64,000 bases of DNA from Halomonas campaniensis. Lineage in GTDB: Bacteria > Pseudomonadota > Gammaproteobacteria > Pseudomonadales > Halomonadaceae. The DNA is taken from assembly GCF_014193375.1 (NCBI RefSeq), contig NZ_JACHZF010000017.1, positions 1 to 64,000 on the forward strand. Direction: 5' to 3'. Made by a program: the position numbers and the translations under genes. Shown in pieces: positions 53,726 to 64,000 of the stretch. The notes under the pieces are model-generated. The model was not told where the DNA came from and made no database searches. It was given only the letters and a program-made list of their open reading frames with translations. How positions within the stretch are numbered: position 1 is the stretch's first letter; each line of letters starts with the position of its first letter.

Positions 53726-54052
53726 ATGATGAAGGGTGGAATGGGTAACCTGATGAAGCAGGCCCAGGAGATGCAGGAGAAGATGCAGCGCATCCAGGAG
53801 GAGGTCGCCAAGGCCGAGGTCCAGGGCGAGGCCGGTGCCGGCATGATCAAGGTCACCATGAATGGCCGCCATGACGTCAGCAAGGTCGACATCGACCCCA
53901 GCGTCATGGAAGAGGACAAGGAGCTGCTCGAGGACCTGCTCGCCGCCGCGGTGAACGACGCCGTGCGCAAGGTCGAGGCCAGCTCCAGGGCCAAGATGGA
54001 AGAGGCGACCGCCGGGCTGAACTTGCCGCCGGGCTTCAAGATGCCTTTCTGA
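53726..54052 (+). CDS. ybaB: YbaB/EbfC-family nucleoid-associated protein
   Basis: A 108-residue DNA-binding protein, usual length, with N-terminal Met/Gln/Glu-rich helices ([21 protein letters not shown]) and the conserved central strand region [11 protein letters not shown]-like ([19 protein letters not shown]). The ATG at 53726 follows GAGAGAGGA. It lies between dnaX and recR, two bases before recR, the conserved arrangement in gammaproteobacteria. Confidence 0.93.
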   Translation: MMKGGMGNLMKQAQEMQEKMQRIQEEVAKAEVQGEAGAGMIKVTMNGRHDVSKVDIDPSVMEEDKELLEDLLAAAVNDAVRKVEASSRAKMEEATAGLNLPPGFKMPF

Positions 54053-54054
54053 CG

Positions 54055-54675
54055 ATGAGCTTTTCCCCCCTCGTCGAGAAACTGATGGAGTCGCTGCGGG
54101 TGCTGCCCGGCGTCGGGCCCAAGACGGCCCAGCGCATGGCCATGCACCTTCTCGAGCGCGACCGCGACGGCGGCCGCCGCCTGGCGAAGGTGCTGGACGA
54201 GGCGCTGGAGCGGGTCGGCTACTGCCGGCGCTGTCGGACCCTCACCGAGGAGGAGGTCTGCGCGCTGTGCGCCAGTGCCCGCCGCGACGACCGCCTGCTC
54301 TGCGTGGTGGAGTCACCCGCCGACCAGCTGGCCATCGAGGACGCCGGCGGCTATCGCGGCCGCTACTTCGTGCTCCACGGCCATCTCTCCCCGCTCGACG
54401 GCATCGGCCCCGAGGACATCGGGCTCGAGCAGCTCGAGGCCCTGGTCGCCGGGGGGGAGGCAGCCGAGGGCGGCGTGGAGGAGGTGATCCTCGCCACCAA
54501 CCCCACGGTGGAGGGCGAGGCCACCGCCCACTACATCGCCGCCCAGCTCGCGCCCCACAGGGTGCGGCTCTCGCGGCTGGCCTATGGCGTCCCCATGGGG
54601 GGCGAACTCGAGTACGTGGACGGCGGCACCCTGAGCCGCGCCTTCAACGGCCGCCTGCCGTTCCTGGGCGAATGA
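54055..54675 (+). CDS. recR: Recombination protein RecR
   Basis: A 206-residue recombination mediator that works with RecF and RecO at gaps. It has a helix-hairpin-helix N-terminus ([17 protein letters not shown]), a C4 zinc finger (CRRC...CALC near 56-71) and a Toprim domain ([18 protein letters not shown] and later [12 protein letters not shown]). The length is normal. It starts two bases after the ybaB stop. Confidence 0.95.
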   Translation: MSFSPLVEKLMESLRVLPGVGPKTAQRMAMHLLERDRDGGRRLAKVLDEALERVGYCRRCRTLTEEEVCALCASARRDDRLLCVVESPADQLAIEDAGGYRGRYFVLHGHLSPLDGIGPEDIGLEQLEALVAGGEAAEGGVEEVILATNPTVEGEATAHYIAAQLAPHRVRLSRLAYGVPMGGELEYVDGGTLSRAFNGRLPFLGE

Positions 54676-54709
54676 GCCCCCTGACGATTCCCGACCTGCC
54701 GGAACCCCC

Positions 54710-55837
54710 ATGCCCCTGACCCCCGATATTCGCTGGATCGATACTCCCGCCGCCCTGGACGAGGCCTGTGCCGAGGTGGCCGGCGCCGACGTGATCGCGC
54801 TGGATACCGAGTTCTTTCGCGAGAACACCTTCCATCCGGTGCCGGCGCTGATCCAGTTCTCCGCCGGCGGGCCGGCCTGGCTGGTCGACCCCCTGGAGGT
54901 TCCCTGCACCGAGGCCTTCCGGCGCCTGCTCGGCGAGGGGCCGCTCAAGCTGCTGCACGCGTCCAGCGAGGACCTCGAGGTCTTCGCCCACTGGGCCGAC
55001 GTGCCCCCCGCGCCGCTGGTGGATACCCAGCTGGCCCAGGGGCTGATCGGCGAGACCCCCTCCATGGGCTACCAGAAGCTCGTCGAGCACTGGATCGGCG
55101 AGACCCTGCCCAAGGACGAGACGCGCTCCGACTGGTTGAAGCGGCCGCTCAGCGAGACCCAGAAGCAGTATGCGGCGCTGGACGTGGTCTACCTGGTGCA
55201 GGTCTGGGAGCGCCAGCGCGAGGCGCTGGAGCGCCTGGGCCGCATGGCCTGGCTGGAGGCGGACGGCGCCGAGCTGGTGGCCCAGGCGGCGCGCAGCGAG
55301 GCGGCGGACGGCCAGTGGTACCTGCGCCAGCGCCAGCTGTGGCGCCTGGCGCCGCGCCAGATCGAGGCCTACCGTCGGCTGACCACCTGGCGGGAGGGGG
55401 AGGCGCGGCGCCGCGACCTGCCGCGGGGCTGGCTGGTCCACGACCGGGTGCTCTACGCCATCGCCGAGACGATGCCCGAGAACCGCTTCGAGCTGGCCAG
55501 CGTCGAGGGGGTCAAGCCGACCCTGATCAAGCGCGACGGCGACGAGCTGCTGCGGCTGGTGGGCGAGGCGCGCCACCTGGACGAGGCCGAGCTGCCGCCG
55601 GCGATGCCGTCGCCCATGGCGCCGGCGTTCAAGCAGCGCTTCAAGGCGCTGAAGCGGGTGGTTGCCGCCGAGGCCGAGGCCCTGGGGCTGGCGCCCGAGG
55701 TGCTGCTGCGCCGCCGCGATCTGGAGGCCCTGGTCACCGCCCACCTGGAATCCCGACCGCTGCCGCTGCCCTCGGGCTGGCGCGGCGAGCGGCTCAATGC
55801 GGGCCTGGTGAAGGCCCTGGAGGAACTGCCCCGATGA
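54710..55837 (+). CDS. rnd: Ribonuclease D
   Basis: A 375-residue 3'-5' exonuclease that trims tRNA and other stable RNA. DEDD residues are visible in VIALDTEFFRENTF (D28, E30), LLHASSEDLEVF and the closing YAALDVVYLVQVW. An HRDC domain (about 210-290) follows. It overlaps the next gene by four bases. Confidence 0.93.
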   Translation: MPLTPDIRWIDTPAALDEACAEVAGADVIALDTEFFRENTFHPVPALIQFSAGGPAWLVDPLEVPCTEAFRRLLGEGPLKLLHASSEDLEVFAHWADVPPAPLVDTQLAQGLIGETPSMGYQKLVEHWIGETLPKDETRSDWLKRPLSETQKQYAALDVVYLVQVWERQREALERLGRMAWLEADGAELVAQAARSEAADGQWYLRQRQLWRLAPRQIEAYRRLTTWREGEARRRDLPRGWLVHDRVLYAIAETMPENRFELASVEGVKPTLIKRDGDELLRLVGEARHLDEAELPPAMPSPMAPAFKQRFKALKRVVAAEAEALGLAPEVLLRRRDLEALVTAHLESRPLPLPSGWRGERLNAGLVKALEELPR

Positions 55838-56145
55838 GTGACGACCGGATGCGCGGCGACAAGCTGCTCTGCCAGGTGTTCAAGAGCCCGCGCAAGGAGG
55901 AGATGTACCTCTACGTGGACAAGCGCGATGGCCTCTCCCGGGTGCCCGAGCCGCTGCTCGAGCGCTTCGGCAAGCCGCTGCCGGCGATGACCCTGATCCT
56001 GACCGGCGACAAGCGCCTGGGCCGGGCGCAGGCCGCCGACGTGATGGCAGCGATCCGCGACAAGGGGTTCTACCTGCAGATGCCCCCCGCCAGGGAGGAG
56101 TACCTGCTGGATCTCTATCGCACCCCCACCGAGGCGCGTTATTGA
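55834..56145 (+). CDS. ycgL: YcgL-domain protein
   Basis: A 103-residue protein of the YcgL family (DUF709). The core CQVFKSPRKEEMYLYVDKRDGLSRVPEPLLERFG and the later MTLILTGDKRLGRAQAADVMAAI are characteristic. Start ATG overlaps the rnd stop (ATGA). The function is unproven. The rnd-ycgL-ycgN order is conserved in many gammaproteobacteria. Confidence 0.9.
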   Translation: MSDDRMRGDKLLCQVFKSPRKEEMYLYVDKRDGLSRVPEPLLERFGKPLPAMTLILTGDKRLGRAQAADVMAAIRDKGFYLQMPPAREEYLLDLYRTPTEARY

Positions 56146-56331
56146 GCTGGCTGAGCATGGCAGTCACTGCCTGTGGGAAGGGGCGCCGGGGGCAAGCCGA
56201 AGAGGAGGTCCTATGCCAGGGACGGCATCGGTAGCGTACAGGGAGGTATTCACAGCGCCTCTCTCGCAGGCTTGTCCCCGGAACAGCCCCGTCGTCGCTT
56301 CTGCAAGATGGCAGGACAAACGGGAGACGTC

Positions 56332-56778
56332 ATGAGAGAACGGTTCTGGGAGCAGTACCCCCTCGAGGAGCTCACCGCCGAGGAGTGGGAGGCGCTCTGC
56401 GACGGCTGCGGCCACTGCTGCCTGCTCAAGTTCCAGGACGATGAGACCGGCGAGCTGGCGGTGCTCAACGTGGCCTGCGAGCTGCTGGATATCTCCAGCT
56501 GCCGCTGCAGCGACTACGCGAACCGCCTCGAGCGGGTGCCGGACTGCACGCAGCTGACGCCGGCGCGCATCGAGGAGTTTCGCTGGCTGCCGAAGTCCTG
56601 CGCCTATCGCCGGGTGGCGGAGGGGCGCAAGCTGGCCCGCTGGCACCCGCTGCTCTCGGGTGACCCCGAGCGGGTCCACCGCAAGGGCATCAGCGTGCGC
56701 AGCTTCGCCGTGTCCCGCCGCGAGGTCCCCGAGGAGGAGTACGAGGACCATATCATCGCGGTGATTCCCATCGACTGA
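56332..56778 (+). CDS. ycgN: YcgN-family cysteine-cluster protein
   Basis: A 148-residue member of UPF0260. It has a cysteine pattern suited to metal binding: CDGCGHCCLLKF near 24-35, then ACELLDISSCRCSDY near 54-68, further C in PDCTQL and KSCAYR. ATG 56332 follows CGGGAGACGTC. It lies 186 bases after ycgL; that gap shows no clear gene. Confidence 0.9.
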   Translation: MRERFWEQYPLEELTAEEWEALCDGCGHCCLLKFQDDETGELAVLNVACELLDISSCRCSDYANRLERVPDCTQLTPARIEEFRWLPKSCAYRRVAEGRKLARWHPLLSGDPERVHRKGISVRSFAVSRREVPEEEYEDHIIAVIPID

Positions 56779-56798
56779 CGGGGCTTTCGCAAGAAAGG

Positions 56799-58904
56799 CT
56801 AGGCCTCGTGCGCTTCCACCCCCAGCGCCCACAGGATGAAGGCATCCTGGCGGGCGTTGTCGTGCCACGCCTTGAAGCGCCCCGAGGCGCCGCCGTGGCC
56901 GGCGGCCATGTCGGTACGCAGCAGCACCGGCCCCCTTGCGGTGCCCATCTCGGTCAGCCGGGCATAGAGCTTGGCGGGCTCCCAGTAGGGCACCCGGGTG
57001 TCGTGCCAGCTGCCCTGCAGGAACACCGTGGGCCAGGGCTGGGCGGCCAGGTTGTCCAGCGGCGAGTAGGCGCGGATGCGCCGGCGGGCGTCGGGCTCGT
57101 CGGGGTTGCCCCACTCGGTGTACTCGGCGGTGGTCAGCGGCAGGTCGGGGTTCTCCATGGTGCGCAGCACGTCGACGAAGGGCACGTCGAGCACCGCGGC
57201 GCAGAAGCCCTCGGGCGCCAGGTTGAGGCTGGCGCCCACCAGCAGGCCCCCGGCGCTGGCGCCGTAGGCGGCGATGCGCTCGCCGTCGCTGATGCCCTGG
57301 TCGACCAGGGCGTCCCGGGCGGCCAGGAAGTCCCGGAAGCTGTTCTCCTTGTGCTCCAGCTTGCCGGCCAGGTACCAGGGCTCGCCGCGGTCGCCGCCGC
57401 CCCGCACGTGGGCCACCGCGAAGGCCACCCCCCGCGCCAGCAGCTCAAGGCGCGCCACCGAGAACCAGGGGTCCAGCACCTCGCCATAGGCGCCGTAGCC
57501 GTAGAGCAGGGTGGGCAGCGGGTGGCCCGCCAGGTCGGCGCGCATTACCACCGAGACGGGGATGCGCTCGCCGTCGTGGGAGAGGGCCCAGAGCCGCTCG
57601 CAGGCGAGGGCCTCCGGCAGCAGGTCGCCGTGGATCGGCTGCTGCTTGAGCAGGGTCCGCTCGCCGCTGTCCAGGTCGTGCTCGATCCAGCTCACCGGCA
57701 GCACGAAGGACTCCTCGCGCAGCCGCAGGCGCCGGGTGTCGAAGTGCGGGGCATCGCCCAGCGCCAGGCTGCAGGGGGTCTCCGGCAGCGGCAGGCGCTC
57801 GTCGCGGACGATGGCATGGTCGGCGTCCAGTTCCAGGACCCGCAGCCGCACCTGGGCCTCGTGATGGTCGCGCTCGGTCACCACCAGGCCCCAGTCGAAG
57901 GCGTCGACCCCCTCCAGGGTGTCATCCTCGCGATGGTCGATCAGCGGCTGCCAGGCCTCGGCGTCGGCGGCCTCGGCCAGGCGTGACTCCTCGAGGGTGT
58001 CGAGCCGGAAGTGGGTCGCCTGGCGGTTGTGCAGCACGTAGAAGCGGCCGGGGCGGTGGTCCAGGGCGAGCTCGACGCCGCTCTCGCGGGGGCGGAAGCA
58101 GCGGGGCGGGGTGGCCGGCGCCCGGGCGGGAATCAGGTGGCACTCGCTGGTGTCCTTGGAGGCGCTCTCCAGCACCAGCCACTCCCGCGAGCGGGTCTTG
58201 CCGAGCCCGAGCCAGAACTCCGGGTCCTCCTCGCGCAGCACCAGCGATGGCGCCTCGGCCCTCGGCGAGCCGCCGGGCTGCATCTCCAGCGGCAGGCGCC
58301 AGACGCTTTCGGGGCGCTGGGTGGCATCGTAGCGGGTGAAGAGCAGGGTGGCGTTGTCCTCGGCCCAGCTGAGCTCGGGGCCGATCTCCTCCAGCAGGCG
58401 GACCGGCTCGCCGTCGGGCAGCGCCTTGAGGAACAGTTCGAAGGTCTCGTCGCCGCGGGTGTCCTCCGTCCAGGCCAGCCAGCGCTCGTCCGGCGAGAGC
58501 GCCATGTCGCCCAGCTCCAGGAACTCGTGGGGCTCGGCGCGGGCCTGAAGGTCGAGGAAGCGCACGGCGCGGTCGGGCTTGCCGTTGGGGTGCCGCCACC
58601 ACACCGGGTAGTCGGCGTCGGCGGCCGTCTCGCTCCAGTAGGTGTAGTGGTCCAGCGGCGTGCGCAGGCCGTGGATGGCCAGCTCCCGGCGCGCCAGGTG
58701 GCCGTGGTAGAGGCGCTCAACCAGGTCATCCAGGGGAGCGAACCAGCGGGCGCAGGCGGCGTTGGCCTCCTCCAGGAAGGCGCCGACCTCGGGGTCGTCG
58801 CGGTTCTCCAGCCAGTGCCATTCGGGGGCGTCGGGGCGACGGAAGCGGGGAGTCGGGGAGTCGGTGGCGGACGGGACGGAAGAACGGGGCGGCTGTGCTT
58901 TCAT
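56799..58904 (-). CDS. S9-family oligopeptidase B-type serine peptidase
   Basis: A 701-residue cytosolic oligopeptidase with an N-terminal seven-bladed propeller (about 60-420) and a C-terminal alpha/beta-hydrolase domain. The nucleophile sits in YGASAGGLLVG near 551, the Asp in GSWHDTRVPYWEPAKL and the His in DMAAGHGGASGR, all in the right order. The GHGG ending and the RGGGDRGEPWYLAGKLEHKENSF region match oligopeptidase B, which cuts after basic residues in short peptides. ATG 58904 is used; an in-frame TTG at 58928, preceded by no better site, is less likely. Confidence 0.9.
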   Translation of the reverse strand: MKAQPPRSSVPSATDSPTPRFRRPDAPEWHWLENRDDPEVGAFLEEANAACARWFAPLDDLVERLYHGHLARRELAIHGLRTPLDHYTYWSETAADADYPVWWRHPNGKPDRAVRFLDLQARAEPHEFLELGDMALSPDERWLAWTEDTRGDETFELFLKALPDGEPVRLLEEIGPELSWAEDNATLLFTRYDATQRPESVWRLPLEMQPGGSPRAEAPSLVLREEDPEFWLGLGKTRSREWLVLESASKDTSECHLIPARAPATPPRCFRPRESGVELALDHRPGRFYVLHNRQATHFRLDTLEESRLAEAADAEAWQPLIDHREDDTLEGVDAFDWGLVVTERDHHEAQVRLRVLELDADHAIVRDERLPLPETPCSLALGDAPHFDTRRLRLREESFVLPVSWIEHDLDSGERTLLKQQPIHGDLLPEALACERLWALSHDGERIPVSVVMRADLAGHPLPTLLYGYGAYGEVLDPWFSVARLELLARGVAFAVAHVRGGGDRGEPWYLAGKLEHKENSFRDFLAARDALVDQGISDGERIAAYGASAGGLLVGASLNLAPEGFCAAVLDVPFVDVLRTMENPDLPLTTAEYTEWGNPDEPDARRRIRAYSPLDNLAAQPWPTVFLQGSWHDTRVPYWEPAKLYARLTEMGTARGPVLLRTDMAAGHGGASGRFKAWHDNARQDAFILWALGVEAHEA

Positions 58905-58949
58905 GGCGCGGGATGTACCATACTCCAACTGAACATGTGCGAGGTGGCG

Positions 58950-59387
58950 ATGTCGATTACAGATTCGATGACCCTACTATGGCTGAGCTACGGGTTTTTG
59001 TCGCTGGTGGTGCTGCTCACCGGCTACCTGGGGCTGGCCTTCCTGCCGCGGCTGCTGCGGCTGGTCATCACCTGGCTGGTGGCCGGGGTGATGTGGATGC
59101 CGGCGCGCTTCCGGCTGCCGCTGATCGAGGAGGGCGAATTCTACACGGGCTTCGCCCCGGCGGTGGTGGTGGCCCTGGTGGCCTTCCTGGAGCGCAACGC
59201 GGCGGTGATGCTGCCGGCCCTGCTGCTGGCGGCGGTGGGGGCCCTGGCCGGCAGCGCCTTCGGGCTGCTGCTGTGGTGGCGGGGTCGCCACCGCGGCGAC
59301 TATGTCGACATGGACGAGGATGACGCTCCTGCTCCCCGCCACCCGCAGGGTGGCGAGGGCGAGCGTCGGGAGCCGGTGATCGGCTAA
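58950..59387 (+). CDS. Hypothetical membrane protein, 145 residues
   Basis: An unrecognised protein with four hydrophobic segments (about 7-28, 34-50, 70-86 and 90-113), with the loop MPARFRLPLIEEGEFYTGF between them, and a polar C-terminal tail rich in Asp, Glu, Arg and Pro. ATG 58950 lies behind GAGGTGGCG. It overlaps nothing and precedes the VWA gene by 10 bases, so the two are probably cotranscribed and may act together at the inner membrane. Confidence 0.65.
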   Translation: MSITDSMTLLWLSYGFLSLVVLLTGYLGLAFLPRLLRLVITWLVAGVMWMPARFRLPLIEEGEFYTGFAPAVVVALVAFLERNAAVMLPALLLAAVGALAGSAFGLLLWWRGRHRGDYVDMDEDDAPAPRHPQGGEGERREPVIG

Positions 59388-59397
59388 GGAGCCGGGG

Positions 59398-61245
59398 ATG
59401 GCCTGGTGTGGGAAGTGCCGTCGGGGACGCGGCGGCATCGCGCGACTGCTGCTGCTGGGCCTGCTGTCGCTGGTCGCCGCGACGGGGCTGGCCCAGCCCG
59501 TCGAGGAGCGCCCCGAGGTGCGGGTGATCATCGACGTCTCCGGCAGCATGCGCGCCAACGATCCCAACCAGCTCGCCGCCAGCGCCCTGGAGCTGCTGGC
59601 ATCGCTGCTGCCCGCCGGCACCTCCGCCGGGGTCTGGACCTTCGGCGAGCGGGTCGACAACCCGCTGCCGCCGGGCGAGGTGGACGCGGCTTGGCGCGAG
59701 CAGGCTGCGGCGCTGCGCCCGCGGCTGGTCGAGTACCAGCAGTTCACCGACATCGAGGGGGCGGTGCGGGCGGCCTCCGAGGCCCCGGCCAACGGCTGGC
59801 GCCACCTGGTGCTGCTCACCGACGGCATGATCGACCTGCCGCCCGACCGCGGGGCCAAGCCGGCGGTGGACGCGGCCTCGCGTCGGGCGCTGCTCGAGGA
59901 GCTGGCGCCGCGCCTGGCCGACCAGGGGGTGGTGGTGCACGCCATCGCCTTCTCCGACGACGCCGACCTGGCCCTGGTCGAGCGGCTCGCCCAGTCCACC
60001 GGCGGCCTGCCGGCCCTGGCCGAGACCCCCGAGGGCCTGCTCGGCGCCTTCCTCGACATCGTCGAGCGCATCTTCCCCGCCGACCAGGTCCCCCTGGAGG
60101 CGGGGCGCTTCGTGATCGAATCCGGCGTCGAGGCCTTCACCGCGCTGCTCTTCCACGAGCCCGACGGCGAACCACTCGCCCTGGTGGCGCCGGACGGCAC
60201 CGTCTACCGGGCCGACGACCCGCCGCCCGGCGGGCAGTGGCAGGTGGAGCCGCGCTTCGACCTGATCCGCGTGCCGGACCCCGCCACCGGCGAGTGGCGT
60301 CTGGAGGGCGAGATCGCCACCGACAGCCGCATCGGCGTGACCTCCTCCCTGACCCTGCGCACCGGCGAGCTGCCGGCGACCCTCTACCTGGGCTTCCCGG
60401 TGCCCGTGGAGGCCTGGCTGGAGCGCGCCGGCGAGCCCTATGGCGCCGAGCTCGAGTCGCTGGCGCTGCACGTGGAGCTGCGGGACCCGGAGAACGAGGT
60501 GCTGGCGGCCCTGCGGCTGCAGCCTCGCGGCGAGCGCTTCGTCGGCGAGCTGCCGGCGCCGGCGCTGGTGGGCGGCGCCCGCCTGCTGATCCGGGCGGAG
60601 GCCGACGACCTCACCCGCCAGCGCTGGCAGGCGGTCAACGTGCTGCCGGCCATCGCCGCGCGCCACGAGCCGGCCGCCTCCCGGGTGGTGCTCGAGGCCG
60701 AACACCCGGCCCTGGACCGCGACAATACCGAACTGGCGGCGGAGCTGGCCGGCGAGCGCCTGGCCGCCGAGGCGGTGGGCGAGCGGCGCTGGCACATCGA
60801 GCTGCCGCCGCTGGACGACAGCATCAGCCAGCCGCTGCTGCTGGCGGCCAGGGTCACCCTGGACGGTGACACCCGCGACATCCGCCTGCCCCGGCTGCTG
60901 CTCTTCCCCGAGGCACAGACCGGTCTGGGCCTGGCCCGGGATGCCGAGGGCCGCCCCCTGGCCGAGCGTTTCCACGAGGACCTCGACACCGGGCGCCGGG
61001 GCGGGGCGATGCCCGAGAGCGCCGCCGACCGCTTCGTGGCCTTCGTCAACGACCTGCCGGCCCAGGCCAGGGCCCTGTGGCAGGCGGGATGGCCCGGCGT
61101 GCAGCGGCTAGCCGAGGCCCATGGCCGCGACCCGCGCCTCTGGGCGGTCGGCCTGGTGGTGGTGGTGCTGATCGTGATTCTCCTGGCGGTGCGGCGCTCG
61201 CGTCGCGCCCGCCGGGTCGTGCACCGGGAGGAACCCTATGTGTGA
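59398..61245 (+). CDS. VWA-domain membrane-anchored protein
   Basis: A 615-residue protein exported by an N-terminal signal (about 12-35, ARLLLLGLLSLVAATGLAQP). A von Willebrand factor A domain follows from about 40 to 220 with an intact MIDAS motif DVSGSMRAND near 46. A beta-rich middle region of unknown type comes next. A C-terminal membrane helix, WAVGLVVVVLIVILLAV, sits just before a basic tail. The bulk is therefore periplasmic and tethered. AAGGAG lies before the ATG. It probably interacts with the small membrane protein upstream; the ligand is unknown. Confidence 0.82.
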   Translation: MAWCGKCRRGRGGIARLLLLGLLSLVAATGLAQPVEERPEVRVIIDVSGSMRANDPNQLAASALELLASLLPAGTSAGVWTFGERVDNPLPPGEVDAAWREQAAALRPRLVEYQQFTDIEGAVRAASEAPANGWRHLVLLTDGMIDLPPDRGAKPAVDAASRRALLEELAPRLADQGVVVHAIAFSDDADLALVERLAQSTGGLPALAETPEGLLGAFLDIVERIFPADQVPLEAGRFVIESGVEAFTALLFHEPDGEPLALVAPDGTVYRADDPPPGGQWQVEPRFDLIRVPDPATGEWRLEGEIATDSRIGVTSSLTLRTGELPATLYLGFPVPVEAWLERAGEPYGAELESLALHVELRDPENEVLAALRLQPRGERFVGELPAPALVGGARLLIRAEADDLTRQRWQAVNVLPAIAARHEPAASRVVLEAEHPALDRDNTELAAELAGERLAAEAVGERRWHIELPPLDDSISQPLLLAARVTLDGDTRDIRLPRLLLFPEAQTGLGLARDAEGRPLAERFHEDLDTGRRGGAMPESAADRFVAFVNDLPAQARALWQAGWPGVQRLAEAHGRDPRLWAVGLVVVVLIVILLAVRRSRRARRVVHREEPYV

Positions 61246-62035
61246 ACTGCTGGGCATGAGTGCCAACGTGCCCACCGACATCTGCTTCAGCTTCACCGGC
61301 TTCCTGCATCGCGGCGGCGGCACCGGGCCGCATCGCGACGGCTGGGGCATCGCCTTCTACGAGGAGGGGGGCTACCGCGACTTCCGCGATCCCCACCCCT
61401 CGGTGGGGTCGCCCATCGCCCGGCTGATCACCGACTACCCGATCAAGTCGAACATCGTCATCAGCCATATCCGCCAGGCCAATGTCGGCCAGGTGCGGCT
61501 GGCCAATACCCACCCCTTCGTGCGCGAGATGTGGGGGCGCCCCTGGTGCTATGCCCACAATGGCCAGCTGGACGGCTGGCGAGGGATGCCGCTCTCCTAC
61601 TACCGCCCCATCGGCGACACCGACAGCGAGCACGCCTTCTGCTGGCTGCTGGGCGAGCTGCGCAGCCGCTTTCCCGAGCGGCCGACCAGCGACGCCGAGC
61701 GCCAGGGGCTATGGCGGCTGCTCCACCAGCTCTGCGAGCGGCTGCGCGGCCTCGGGGTGTTCAACCTGCTGCTGGCCGACGGCGACTACCTCTATACCTT
61801 CTGCTCCACCAAGCTGGCGCACATCACCCGCCGGGCGCCGTTCGGGCGGGCGAGCCTGTCCGACGCCGAGCTCACGGTGAACTTCGCCGAGCACACCACG
61901 ACCCGGGATATCGTCTCGGTGATCGCCACCGAGCCGCTCACCGACAACGAGGCCTGGGAGCGCATGGCGCCCGGCGAGCTGCTGGTCTGGCGGGACGGGG
62001 TGATCCAGGCGCGCATCGGCCAGCGGGCCGCCTGA
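61238..62035 (+). CDS. Class II glutamine amidotransferase (YafJ family)
   Basis: A 265-residue Ntn-type amidotransferase. Cys2 after the initiator Met is the nucleophile, and the family stretch HRGGGTGPHRDGWGIAFYEEGG follows at about 29-50. Further glutamine-site motifs are SHIRQANVGQVRLANTHPF and WCYAHNGQLDGW. The YafJ/DUG3-like subgroup is small and its acceptor substrate is unsettled; yeast Dug3 acts in glutathione breakdown. It overlaps the VWA gene by 8 bases. Confidence 0.88.
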   Translation: MCELLGMSANVPTDICFSFTGFLHRGGGTGPHRDGWGIAFYEEGGYRDFRDPHPSVGSPIARLITDYPIKSNIVISHIRQANVGQVRLANTHPFVREMWGRPWCYAHNGQLDGWRGMPLSYYRPIGDTDSEHAFCWLLGELRSRFPERPTSDAERQGLWRLLHQLCERLRGLGVFNLLLADGDYLYTFCSTKLAHITRRAPFGRASLSDAELTVNFAEHTTTRDIVSVIATEPLTDNEAWERMAPGELLVWRDGVIQARIGQRAA

Positions 62036-62110
62036 GCGGCTCGTGTGCCCCTCCGGCATGGGGCGGGTGCGGCGCTGGCCGGCAGGCAAACAAGGGTTTC
62101 AATCGACCGT

Positions 62111-62137
62111 TTTACAGCGTGAGCCCGCCGGTATAAG
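62111..62137 (+). promoter_or_regulatory. Candidate fadD promoter
   Basis: TTTACA and TATAAG are separated by 15 bases (16 if TTTTAC is used), about 63 bases upstream of the fadD ATG. Spacing is slightly short, so this is a moderate candidate. Confidence 0.35.
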
Positions 62138-62199
62138 GTAGGGCCCGGGACAACAAGAAGCGTCGATGATCCATCGGCAACATCGCGGAGACTACGCCT

Positions 62200-63882
<1,683 letters not shown>

Positions 63883-64000
63883 GCGGTGGCCCGGCGATAG
63901 TCTGGCGCGCCGGGCATCATAGCCAGTTTCAATGGCCCCGATTAGGCGCCGCCACGTACACGGCGTTACAATGGACTGCCCGCCACGGCCACCGTGGCGG

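Noticed and set aside
58905-58928. Eight-codon N-terminal extension of the oligopeptidase from a TTG
   Set aside because: No better ribosome-binding site than the internal ATG, and the extension lacks family resemblance.

Overview
The window reads as a stretch of chromosome from a high-G+C gammaproteobacterium, most likely Halomonas or a close relative. That placement is an inference from gene content (E. coli-type 4.5S RNA; OmpLA, MscK, dnaX-ybaB-recR, rnd-ycgL-ycgN; compatible-solute-era amino acid transport) and base composition; no 16S gene is present. It holds about 57 genes, and most of them are densely packed and lie in operons.

Left edge (1-1466): the right end of an IS21-family element cuts off a P4-type tyrosine integrase. 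Next comes what looks like the 3' end of a tRNA-Ser gene with its terminator (an old attachment site), then a perfect seven-copy heptamer repeat. This is a decayed integrative element.

Inositol island (1467-15864): a leftward operon (rpiR-type regulator, iolG, iolB) diverges from a long rightward operon. The rightward operon encodes an ABC importer (binding protein, permease, single-domain ATPase), a Hyi-like isomerase, a fused IolC kinase/DUF2090 aldolase, IolD, IolE, IolA and a second Gfo/Idh/MocA dehydrogenase. Together these carry inositol from uptake to acetyl-CoA, CO2 and dihydroxyacetone phosphate. The divergent promoter contains a perfect GGAA-N6-TTCC site and a near copy, matching the motif described for IolR-type regulators.

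Scar region (15889-18305): a frameshifted fragment of a hypothetical gene, a DUF6544-like gene behind a perfect 21-bp palindrome, the intact hypothetical gene coupled to a small ORF, and two 50-bp imperfect repeats.

Core and accessory genes (18306-36492): a DUF3617 protein, an RND efflux pair, a BaiN/HI0933-type flavoprotein, an orphan ParA, a TetR-like regulator, a CopD-like protein, the yqjD-yqjE-yqjK envelope set, phospholipase A, an MscK-like channel and TlyA. An unusual pair also lies here: an ATP-grasp ligase beside a 678-residue protein carrying a papain-like Gln/Cys...His...Asn signature.

Right half (36700-64000): the 4.5S RNA gene, an ion channel, an amino-acid ABC transporter and an operon of aminotransferase, CoA-transferase, M20 deacylase and thiolase. 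A divergent LysR gene faces that operon, which looks like an uncharacterised amino-acid degradation route. Then come a histone-deacetylase-like gene with an in-frame amber codon, a KfrA-like coiled-coil protein, a GGDEF/EAL protein, dnaX-ybaB-recR, rnd-ycgL, ycgN, an S9 oligopeptidase, a membrane protein/VWA/glutamine-amidotransferase trio and fadD.
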